From: Myxococcus llanfairpwllgwyngyllgogerychwyrndrobwllllantysiliogogogochensis
GTDB taxonomy: Bacteria > Myxococcota > Myxococcia > Myxococcales > Myxococcaceae
Reading direction: 5' to 3'
Assembly: GCF_006636215.1 (NCBI RefSeq)
Contig: NZ_VIFM01000017.1
Span: 20,426-84,425, forward strand
Length of the DNA stretch: 64,000 bases
Positions 53,255 through 60,747 of the stretch are shown one piece after another (position 1 is the stretch's first letter; each line of letters begins with the position of its first letter). A program made the position numbers and the translations under genes. The notes below the pieces were generated by a model, which ran no database searches, was not told where the DNA came from, and was given only the letters and a program-made list of their open reading frames with translations.

Positions 53255-54535
53255 ATGCGAGAGACGCTCGTCAAGCTCGCGCGGCGGGTGCTGGCGCTCG
53301 CGCGCAAGGAGTTGGCTGTCCATGGGCGGCTCCACCGGGACGTCCTGGCGACGCTGCGCAAACTGGAAGCGCGCTCGCCCGAGTTCGCCCGGGCGAGAGC
53401 TCGCGCCCATGCCTGTGTCGTCTTTCCCTCCCTGGGACAGGGCAGCGTGGTCCTCGGCGGTGTCTGGGGACTGGGCGAGGTCTTCGTGCGGGGGCGACTG
53501 GTGGGGTACTCGGCGCTGGTCCAGTTGACGCTCGGCGTGCAACTGGGGGGACAGACCTCCTCCGAGGTCATCCTCTTCGAGGACCGTGAAGCCTTCGAGC
53601 GGCTGAAGAAAGGGAGGACTGGCCTGGCGCTCGGCGGCGCGGTGACCCTGGTCAAGGCGGGCGTGGCGTGGGCCCGCGGCCCGAAAGGCAGTACGGCCGT
53701 CGCGCTGGCCACGCGCGGTGGTTTGTGGGCGGGCGTGGGGCTCGGGATGCAGCGACTCTTCTTCGTGCCAGCGGTCCTCACCCGGGGAGGTGTGTTGCGT
53801 GAGGGCCTGCCATCCCTAGCTTTTTCAAGGGCGCGAACGTCGGCTCCGAGGGCGAACGGAACCAGGGAGAACATGATGGCCAAGGCGCAGGCGAGCAAGT
53901 CGGGGCGGAAGGGGCTGGAGGGCCCCTCTGCCTTGGGACGTCGGATTTCGGGCGCCGATTCGCGCAAGGTCAGCGAGCGCGCTCGGGCGGCCGTCCAGAA
54001 GGTTGGTGAGCGAGGCCGGCAGACCGTGGAGCACCTGCGCGAGCGGGTGCCGAGCGGAAGGGAGATTCAGGCGCGAGCGGGCCAGGCCCGAACATGGGCC
54101 GCGGACCAGATGGGGGCGCATGCGGTCGCGATAGGACTCACCACGCTGGCCGCGGGAATCGCGGGAGCCGCGCTGCTCCCGGTCTCAGACCGCGAGCGAC
54201 GTGCCTTGTCCTCGGCGTCCGGCAAGGTGAAGTCGCTGTCCCACTCGATTGGTGAAAGTCAGGTCCTCGCCCGGGCGAGGAAGTCGCTCAGCGGCGTGAC
54301 GAAGTCGGTCGGCGACAGGGTCAGCCGTGCCAGGAGTGGCGGTACGCCCGAGGTGGCGGAGCAGGCGCGCGTCCCGCGCAAGAACGCCCCCGCGCGGGGA
54401 CGGAAGACCTCGGGGCGGTCCGCGGCGGCGAAGACCTCCCGCCCCACCGCGAAGCGCGCGAGCCCGAAGAGGGGCCCAGGCGGTGCGAGGAGCACGAAGA
54501 AGGCGGGCGCGAACCCCACGCACGCGAAGACCTGA
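53255..54535 (+). CDS. SYLF domain fused to a helical membrane protein
   Basis: The product is 426 residues. The first ~190 residues are a second SYLF domain (ACVVFPSLGQGSVVLGGVWG, VQLGGQTSSEVILFEDREAF) paralogous to the upstream gene. After Met207-Met208, preceded by an AACCAGGGAGAAC site, comes a basic helical part, a membrane segment (AVAIGLTTLAAGIAGAALLP) and a Lys/Ala/Pro-rich tail of about 100 residues. The second half matches the small protein at 51487-51975. The junction looks like an old intergenic region read through, and a separate product could start at 53873. Confidence 0.75.
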   Translation: MRETLVKLARRVLALARKELAVHGRLHRDVLATLRKLEARSPEFARARARAHACVVFPSLGQGSVVLGGVWGLGEVFVRGRLVGYSALVQLTLGVQLGGQTSSEVILFEDREAFERLKKGRTGLALGGAVTLVKAGVAWARGPKGSTAVALATRGGLWAGVGLGMQRLFFVPAVLTRGGVLREGLPSLAFSRARTSAPRANGTRENMMAKAQASKSGRKGLEGPSALGRRISGADSRKVSERARAAVQKVGERGRQTVEHLRERVPSGREIQARAGQARTWAADQMGAHAVAIGLTTLAAGIAGAALLPVSDRERRALSSASGKVKSLSHSIGESQVLARARKSLSGVTKSVGDRVSRARSGGTPEVAEQARVPRKNAPARGRKTSGRSAAAKTSRPTAKRASPKRGPGGARSTKKAGANPTHAKT

Positions 54536-54577
54536 AGCAGTCCGCATGCGCGAGGCCCCTCGCTTCTCGCACCGGAG

Positions 54578-54607
54578 CCCCCAGGCCCGGTGACGAGGGC
54601 CTGGGGG
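54578..54607. terminator. bidirectional terminator
   Basis: CCCCCAGGCCC and GGGCCTGGGGG form a perfect 11-bp stem with an 8-nt loop between convergent genes. Confidence 0.8.
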
Positions 54608-54622
54608 GACTTCAGGGGTGAA

Positions 54623-55660
54623 TCACTCCACCCAGTGCTGGACGGTCAGGATGCGGAAGCCGGTGGCGACGTTGACGAAGAAGTGGACCTGGATGCCGGC
54701 CCAGGGGCCGTCGTCGTAGCCGAGGTGGCAGCCCTTGAACGTGCCGCCCGCGGTGCGCGAGTCCAGGTCCGACAGGCCGTTGGTGACGATGCTGGCCGGA
54801 ATCTGCCCGTGGTACTGGGCGGTGCTGGCGGCGCTCGCGACGTAGCTGTGGACCTCGGCGGCGTTGGCCAGGTTCGGGCGGTTGGTGAAGCGCGAGTTCG
54901 GGAAGGTGGCGGGGTCGATGCCGAAGCACGTGGCGTAGTCCAGCCGGTCATTTCCGTGCGCGCCCGCCATCACGTCCTCGATGTCGAACGAGAGGTCCAT
55001 CTTCACCGTCCAGTTGCTCTCCGGCACGGCGTTCACCGTGGAGACGAGGACCTCCAGGTCGTAGCCCTGGGTGGCGGCGTTGCGCAGGGTGCGCAGGCTC
55101 GCCGCGCCGATGCCGGACGCGTTGGAGATGGCCTGCACCGAGGTGAACGGGCGCAGGGCGAGCAGGGTCGTGGCGCCATTCCACGCGTAGGGGAGGATGG
55201 CGTACAGCGTGCCGGCGTTCACGGTGTTGACCAGGGAGACCACCGCCGCGGCGTCATCGGTGGAGAGCGCGAGCTCGTCCAGGATGCCCACGCAGCTGCT
55301 GGTGATGTAGCCCAGCGAGCGCGCGCCGCTTTCGATTTGCGTCAGACGGACCGGGCCGACCAGGTGGACGCCGGAGACCTCCGCCAACGTCACGAAGGGC
55401 GCCGTCGAGCGGCGGCTGACGAGGTTGAGGACGACGTCGCTGGGCAGATACGCGTCCAGCGTCGCGGGCGCGGCGGTGTTCACGAAGGTGAGCAGGCCCT
55501 GGCACTCGGGCGCGAGGTCGACATTGGTCGTCGTGAGGGGGGCGACCTGGTCCTTGGGCGCCTCCGTCGACGACGGTTCGGAGGAAGGCTCGGGGGACGT
55601 GGTGGGACCGCAGCCGACCAGCAGGCTGGCGGAAAGCAAGGCTGAACCGAGACGACGCAT
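54623..55660 (-). CDS. lipoprotein with helix-hairpin-helix-like repeats
   Basis: The product is 345 residues with GAGGAG before the ATG. The lipobox is ASLLVGC. Two similar units (LLTFVNTAAPATLDAYLPSD then VVSLVNTVNAGTLYAILPYA, each followed by PFVTLAEVSGVHLV or PFTSVQAISNASGIG) resemble ComEA-type HhH motifs that bind DNA backbone. The C-terminal third (YATCFGIDPATFPNSRF, FKGCHLGYDDGPWAGIQVHF) is an unrecognised domain with three Cys. Extracellular DNA binding is a reasonable but unproven role. Confidence 0.6.
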   Translation of the reverse strand: MRRLGSALLSASLLVGCGPTTSPEPSSEPSSTEAPKDQVAPLTTTNVDLAPECQGLLTFVNTAAPATLDAYLPSDVVLNLVSRRSTAPFVTLAEVSGVHLVGPVRLTQIESGARSLGYITSSCVGILDELALSTDDAAAVVSLVNTVNAGTLYAILPYAWNGATTLLALRPFTSVQAISNASGIGAASLRTLRNAATQGYDLEVLVSTVNAVPESNWTVKMDLSFDIEDVMAGAHGNDRLDYATCFGIDPATFPNSRFTNRPNLANAAEVHSYVASAASTAQYHGQIPASIVTNGLSDLDSRTAGGTFKGCHLGYDDGPWAGIQVHFFVNVATGFRILTVQHWVE

Positions 55661-55850
55661 GGATGACTCCTCAGGGGTGTGGCGTGAGGCGTCCCCCATA
55701 CACCAGTCGCATGGGTCACTGACAATCCAAGCTTTTGTGACATGTCGGAGTGAGGGGTTGCTTTCTGGACCTCGTCTCTGGACTCGGGCATGCAGGAGGG
55801 CCGTCCACTTACGGGCTCCATGTAGGGGCCTCTCCCGGTGAAGGAAGTGC

Positions 55851-57008
55851 ATGCGAGCCTGTCCGTGCTGCATGGAGACGCTGACGGCCGGGTTGCTGGG
55901 CTTCGGCAGCCGGCGCCTGGCGGGACGCTGTGAGTCATGTGGCGACGCTGTGTGTGAGACGTGTCTCAGCACGCAAGTCCTTGACGCGACGGACTTCCGG
56001 GCACGCGCGGGCACTTCGGCTCAGGCGGGTGTGCAGGTGAAGGGGCGGGTGTGTCGCTCCTGCCTGTGGGATGTGTTGATGGACCGGGGTGAGACACCGC
56101 CCTTTCCCGCGCCGCGAGGACAGCGTGAGCGCGCGAGGCGAACCGCACGGGAAAGTTGCACCCACGGTGACGTGAAGCCATGCATGGCGTTCTGTCCGAC
56201 GTGTGGCGACGAGGTCTCCTGGAAGAGTGAGCACGGCAACCCCTCTTGCGAGGCCTGTGGCGCGCCCTCCCACCGGGACTTCAACTGTTGCTGGGCGTGT
56301 GGCGAGTCGTTCGAGGAAGAGAACGCGCCGAGGCCCGTCGCCCGTGGGTATCGGCTCGACTTCGACTGTGATGCTCCGGAGTGCACGGGCAAGCTGGCGT
56401 GGCTGATGCCCTTCTGTCCCTGGTGCGGCGAGGAGAAGCACTGGGAGCATGAAGGGAGCCTGGAGTGCGACGAGTGTGAGGTGCGGCTCGACCAGGGCTG
56501 GGCGTTCTGCGTGCGCTGCGGAGAAGAGGCCCCGCTCCCCGACGACTGTCCCAGGTGCGGAGTAGGGCTGGAGGAGGCCGCGTCGGCCGCGCGCTGTGAG
56601 CGGTGTCACCACGTGGTGTGCGGCGACTGCTGTGACGTCCGCGTCGTCACCCAGGACGGTGGTGAGGCTCAGGAGCGGTTGTTGTGCGCGGGTTGCGCCG
56701 AGGGCTTCGACCCGGTGGGTGAGGAAGAGGCGCCTCGACCTCGAGACGAGGCGCGCGAGGGTCCTCCCGAGGAGCCCGAGGAGCCCGCCGAGCCACCCGC
56801 CGAGACACCTCCCACCGCGTGGGAAGTGCTCGGGGTCTCACCCGGCGCTCCGCTGCCCGACGTGAAGCGGGCGTACCTCGCGCTGGTGGCGCAATACCAT
56901 CCGGACAAGGTCGCCCAGTTGGGGCCGAAGCTTCAGGCCCTGGCCCAGGAAGAAACGCGCCGCATCATCGAGGCCTGGGAGCAGGTGCGGAAGCAGTCGC
57001 GCCCCTGA
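55851..57008 (+). CDS. zinc-finger protein with C-terminal J domain
   Basis: The product is 385 residues with AAGGAAG before the ATG. The first ~280 residues hold about 14 CxxC pairs arranged as repeated zinc ribbons (RCESCGDAVCETC, FCPTCGDEVSWKS, CCWACGESFEEE, FCPWCGEEKHWEH, FCVRCGEEAPLPD). A Pro/Glu linker follows, then a J domain (WEVLGVSPGAPLPDVKRAYL) with the HPD motif at 350-352. J domains stimulate Hsp70. This is not canonical DnaJ, because the order is reversed and the G/F region is absent. It is probably a specialised co-chaperone recruiting a client through its ribbons. Confidence 0.8.
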   Translation: MRACPCCMETLTAGLLGFGSRRLAGRCESCGDAVCETCLSTQVLDATDFRARAGTSAQAGVQVKGRVCRSCLWDVLMDRGETPPFPAPRGQRERARRTARESCTHGDVKPCMAFCPTCGDEVSWKSEHGNPSCEACGAPSHRDFNCCWACGESFEEENAPRPVARGYRLDFDCDAPECTGKLAWLMPFCPWCGEEKHWEHEGSLECDECEVRLDQGWAFCVRCGEEAPLPDDCPRCGVGLEEAASAARCERCHHVVCGDCCDVRVVTQDGGEAQERLLCAGCAEGFDPVGEEEAPRPRDEAREGPPEEPEEPAEPPAETPPTAWEVLGVSPGAPLPDVKRAYLALVAQYHPDKVAQLGPKLQALAQEETRRIIEAWEQVRKQSRP

Positions 57009-57022
57009 AGCCGCGTCGTGGC

Positions 57023-57997
57023 CTATCGCTTGCCGGGAGAGCTCAACCGTTGCACGGCCGCTTCGAGCTGGAGCAGTCGCGCTTGTTGCGCCTGGATGAC
57101 GTCCTGCTGCTCTTGCATGCCCTTGACGAGCACGGGGATGAGGCTGGCGTAGTCCACCGCCTTGTACTCACCCACGACTCCGCCCGATGCATCTCTCAAC
57201 GAGGTCTGCTTTACGAGCTGCGGGAAGACCTTCTCCACCTCCTGCGCCACCAGCCCCATCTCCTCGCCGTGTCGCGTGGACAGCGCGCTCGCGGGCCCTG
57301 AATAGGAATAGGTCTTTGGCTGGAGCTGCATGAGCCGCTCCAGCGCCTCTGGGAGTGGGCGGATGTCCTTCTTCAGGCGCGCGTCCGAGAAGGTGTAGTA
57401 CGCCGAGGCAAGGACGTCTCCGTTGAACCGCGCGGCGATGCCACTGGTGCTGGCGCCGCTGGCCACGAAGATGCCGTCGCTGAAGTAGCTCTTGCCCGTG
57501 AGATGGGCGGCGTAGGTGATGGGGTTGTTGATGTAGTCCTTGCCGATGACCGCCGCCGCGGCGCCGTTGAGCGTCGTGTTGTTGAGCGTGCCCAGGAGTG
57601 ACGCTCGCATCCCTCCAATGTAGTAGGGCCCATTTGCCGACGACGATGCGGGGACGGGGTTGTTCACGGTGGTGCTGAAGTCTCCACCTACCGACACGGC
57701 AAAGGAATCCACGGCATTGCTCACGAGGCGGTCCGTATGAGTCTGTGCGGAGATACTTGTCTGGCCTCCACTGGCAGCCATGGCGGACTCATAGTTCAAG
57801 AACAGATAGGTCGCCCCCCGGGCCGTCGAGCCATTCACGGAGCCGGTGAGTGAGCCGCTCGCGCTGCTGTTGCTGGTCAGTTGTGGAGCACTGACGGACA
57901 GGCTTGTGCCGACCAAGGCCTGCGCCAATGCATTGCCGCAGAGCAGCAGGGACAGCAGCGCGCCGCGAATGCTTGTGAATCCTTGCAGGGTTCTCAC
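57023..57997 (-). CDS. secreted protein with S74 intramolecular chaperone domain
   Basis: The product is 324 residues from a GTG with AAGGAG upstream. The signal peptide is GALLSLLLCGNALAQA. Residues ~30-210 are a Ser/Thr/Gly-rich beta region like a phage tailspike or adhesin shaft. The C-terminal ~115 residues are a peptidase S74 domain: FSDARLKKDIRPLPEALERL with the catalytic Ser and Lys, GLVAQEVEKVFPQLV, and YKAVDYASLIPVLVKGMQ. S74 domains trimerise the shaft and then cut themselves off. A coiled coil ends the protein. It is probably a trimeric surface fibre, not phage. Confidence 0.8.
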   Translation of the reverse strand: MRTLQGFTSIRGALLSLLLCGNALAQALVGTSLSVSAPQLTSNSSASGSLTGSVNGSTARGATYLFLNYESAMAASGGQTSISAQTHTDRLVSNAVDSFAVSVGGDFSTTVNNPVPASSSANGPYYIGGMRASLLGTLNNTTLNGAAAAVIGKDYINNPITYAAHLTGKSYFSDGIFVASGASTSGIAARFNGDVLASAYYTFSDARLKKDIRPLPEALERLMQLQPKTYSYSGPASALSTRHGEEMGLVAQEVEKVFPQLVKQTSLRDASGGVVGEYKAVDYASLIPVLVKGMQEQQDVIQAQQARLLQLEAAVQRLSSPGKR

Positions 57998-58180
57998 TGG
58001 GTTCTCCTTGGGGATGAGAGGCTTGGGCGGGGCAGGATAGGATTGGGAGGGAGGAGCTCTAGTTTTTTGTCTTTCTTTAGAGTGTCTGGATTTATGGCGC
58101 CGCGCGGGAATGTGGGGACGGCTCAGCCTCCAGGGTGATTGACTTGCGCCTGAATCCATCCAGGTGTCACAGTCTTTGGC

Positions 58181-60217
58181 ATGGCACGCCAGTCAATGAG
58201 GACCTGGGAGGGTTCGACGGCTTCTTCGTCGAAAGTGTCCGGGGGCACTTCCTGGGCGAGCGTGGTGCCACCCGCGCCACGCACGGAGCTGGAGCCGGTG
58301 AGTGGCACGCCCTCCGGACTGGGACACGACTTCGGCAAGCTGAGCCTCCTTCCTCCTGTCGGTGGGAGCGGCTGTGAGGCGAGGGCGCCCACGGGGCTGG
58401 AGAGTGCGCTCCGGGGGCATCAGGGACAGCCGCTGCCTCCAGCCCTGCGGGCTGATGCGGAGCGGCGCTTCGGTGGCTCGCTGGCTTCGGTGAAGCTGCA
58501 TGACGGCCCGGAAGCGCACCGCCTCGCACGGGCCGCGGGCGCGCGCGCGTTCACCTCTGGCAGGGACGTCGTCTTCCGTGCGGGGCAGTACGCGCCCCAG
58601 ACTCCCGCGGGGAGGGAGCTGCTGTGGCATGAGCTGGCGCACGCAGCGGGGGCTCCTCGGAGCCCGGCCGTGGTGCTTCGCGCACCCCTCTTCGATTTGA
58701 CGGAGTACACCTCCAGTCCGCTTCCTCCGGGGCACACCGTCGCCAGCACCCGGGCACTGCTCGACGCGCGCATCAAGAAGGGAGACATCCTCAGTGCCAC
58801 CGTGTCGGGTGCTGGCACGAGCGTCGACGCGCTCATCTTCCTTCAGTACTTCTTGTGGCAGATGAGCCGCAGGGACCGCTGGGACACGGTGCTGACCCAG
58901 TCCGTCCCGCTGGGGTGGCCACCGCCGCCGGGCAGCACGACTCCTTCACCCAGGGGACTGGTGCGCGTCGCCATCGACGCCACGGGCAATGCCCGGATCG
59001 AACTGCTCTCCAGGGCCGCTGTCCCACCGTCCCCACAGCTCGCCGACCCCGTGGTGAATGCGCACCTCACCACGACCTTTGGCCTCAAGGTCGTCAATGG
59101 TGACAGCACCTGGACCGCCGCCCATCTGAGCGATGTTGCCGCGGCCCTCGCCCTGTTGCCCGCGACGGATGTCGCGGCCTTGAAGGACGTCGACCTGGTG
59201 CGCATGCAGGCGCTCCCCAACGGACGCGCGGGCGAGTTCTCCAGGGGAGGCGCGGTGCCGCAGGGCTCCACGGCACCACCGAGCCGGGCCACGCTCAAGC
59301 TGGCGGATGGTGCGTTCGCCGCGAACACCCGCTTCCTGGGAGAGGCCGCGAACCCCCGGCCCGCCAGCTATGGAACCATCCTTCACGAGGTCGGTCACGC
59401 CGTGGAGGTCCAGGTCGCGCGTCCGCTGCATGCGCGGCACGCGGAGGCCGTCGTGGACCAGAACAAGGCTGTCGCGGCGCTGAATCCAACCGTGGAGCGC
59501 TACGAGCGTGCACGGGTCGCGGGTCGCCAGTCGGAGACGCAGTCGCTCCGGCCGACGGTGGTTGCGCAGCGGGCGACCTATGACCGGGCGCTCCGGACCG
59601 TCCGCACACGCCAGACCGCGCTGGATGCCGTCCAGGTCCCAGCCGCGACCATCGCCTTGCTCAAGACCGCGTTGAGCACGCAGCGCACGCAGGCCCAGGC
59701 CGAGCTCACCACCGCGACGACCGCCGCGGCGGCCTTCGCCCCCGCGGACCAGACGGAGAGTGCCGCGTTCCGCTCCGCCATCACCGCCACCGTCGCCGCC
59801 CTGGATGCCTACGTGGCGCAGGCTCCGGCGAGCAGCGACCTGGACGCGCTGGACAAGACCCTGCTCGCCGCGTTCTCCGCGCGGACCGCCGCACGTGACG
59901 CGCTGCGGACCGCGAACGCGGCGAACCCCGCGCTCGTGACCTATGCGTCGGTGCTCACCTCGCAGGATGCCTGGAGGGAAGCGGCCCGTGAGCTCGCCCA
60001 TACCCGAGGGCGCTCGCTGCGACTGCAGCGCTTCGTGGATGTGGTGAAGGCCCACAACATCGTTCCCTTCACGAAGTACGCTCGCGACAACTGGCCCCAC
60101 AGTCCCGAGGAGTTCTACGCGGAGGCCTACTCGCTGTGGCTCACGAATCCGGCCTTCCTCCAGACGAACTACCTGCCCATCCACGACTTCTTCCAGAACG
60201 GCGACTACACGAAGTGA
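58181..60217 (+). CDS. eCIS-core (DUF4157) protein with second metalloprotease domain
   Basis: The product is 678 residues. The ATG has only a weak binding site. Residues ~84-158 are a DUF4157 eCIS-core domain (LPPALRADAERRFGGSLASV, VVFRAGQYAPQTPAGRELLW) with HELAH at 150-154. A second zincin follows with HEVGH at 402-406, a coiled-coil insertion of ~200 residues, and EEFYAEAYSLWL at 643-654 holding a likely third Zn ligand. Such proteins are cargo or effectors of extracellular contractile injection systems. The second domain could be the toxic payload. No tube, sheath or baseplate genes lie in the window. It overlaps the next gene by 4 nt (GTGA). Confidence 0.75.
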   Translation: MARQSMRTWEGSTASSSKVSGGTSWASVVPPAPRTELEPVSGTPSGLGHDFGKLSLLPPVGGSGCEARAPTGLESALRGHQGQPLPPALRADAERRFGGSLASVKLHDGPEAHRLARAAGARAFTSGRDVVFRAGQYAPQTPAGRELLWHELAHAAGAPRSPAVVLRAPLFDLTEYTSSPLPPGHTVASTRALLDARIKKGDILSATVSGAGTSVDALIFLQYFLWQMSRRDRWDTVLTQSVPLGWPPPPGSTTPSPRGLVRVAIDATGNARIELLSRAAVPPSPQLADPVVNAHLTTTFGLKVVNGDSTWTAAHLSDVAAALALLPATDVAALKDVDLVRMQALPNGRAGEFSRGGAVPQGSTAPPSRATLKLADGAFAANTRFLGEAANPRPASYGTILHEVGHAVEVQVARPLHARHAEAVVDQNKAVAALNPTVERYERARVAGRQSETQSLRPTVVAQRATYDRALRTVRTRQTALDAVQVPAATIALLKTALSTQRTQAQAELTTATTAAAAFAPADQTESAAFRSAITATVAALDAYVAQAPASSDLDALDKTLLAAFSARTAARDALRTANAANPALVTYASVLTSQDAWREAARELAHTRGRSLRLQRFVDVVKAHNIVPFTKYARDNWPHSPEEFYAEAYSLWLTNPAFLQTNYLPIHDFFQNGDYTK

Positions 60218-60681
60218 GTCGCGCGCTCTTGCTGGCCCTGATGGGTGTCGTGTTCTGCCCGGTCCTGGCGTGCCAGGGGCACCGAACCACTTGGACGAAG
60301 GAGGACGACATGGGGCCACCCTTGCTGGAAGAGCGCCTGGGTTATCCCACCGGCACGGATGCGGATGCCTCCGAGCGCGCGGCGCGCCAGGAGGCCTCCG
60401 AGCGAGTCTACGAGCAGGCCGTCGCCGCATACGAGTCGGGCGACTACGCCAGCGCGGCCCGGGACTTCCTGCGCGCCTCGGAGCCGCTGCTCCAGGAAGA
60501 GGGCGCGCCCGCCTGGGACGTCATGGCCTACAACCGGCGTGTCTGCTACGCGAATGCCTGGAGCGCCTGGCGCCAGGCCGGAGATGTGGAGCAGGGCCGC
60601 GCGGCGCTCGAGGCCGCGCGGGGCAGGGACCCCGTCAATGCCTCACGCATCCAGGAGTTGCTCGGCGCGCCCGCTGAGTGA
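60214..60681 (+). CDS. TPR-like lipoprotein
   Basis: The product is 155 residues from a GTG that overlaps the upstream stop. The lipobox is CPVLAC. A TPR-like helical part (YEQAVAAYESGDYASAARDF, YANAWSAWRQAGDVEQGRAA) makes up the rest. It is translationally coupled to the DUF4157 metalloprotease and may be its immunity or envelope partner; the link is by position only. Confidence 0.6.
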   Translation: MSRALLLALMGVVFCPVLACQGHRTTWTKEDDMGPPLLEERLGYPTGTDADASERAARQEASERVYEQAVAAYESGDYASAARDFLRASEPLLQEEGAPAWDVMAYNRRVCYANAWSAWRQAGDVEQGRAALEAARGRDPVNASRIQELLGAPAE

Positions 60682-60703
60682 GGGCGCTGACAGGTCGGAC
60701 TCA

Positions 60704-60737
60704 GGCGCTCCGTGGCCCACTTTCTCCACGGAGCGCC
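60704..60737. terminator. bidirectional terminator
   Basis: GGCGCTCCGTGG and CCACGGAGCGCC form a perfect 12-bp stem with a 10-nt loop between convergent genes. Confidence 0.8.
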
Positions 60738-60747
60738 CGGGACAGCA

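Noticed and set aside
57023..57997. Prophage tail fibre
   Set aside because: A signal peptide is present and no phage structural, integrase or lysis gene surrounds it.
58181..60681. Complete contractile injection system
   Set aside because: Only the DUF4157 protein and a lipoprotein are present; no sheath, tube, spike, baseplate or AAA+ gene lies in the window.
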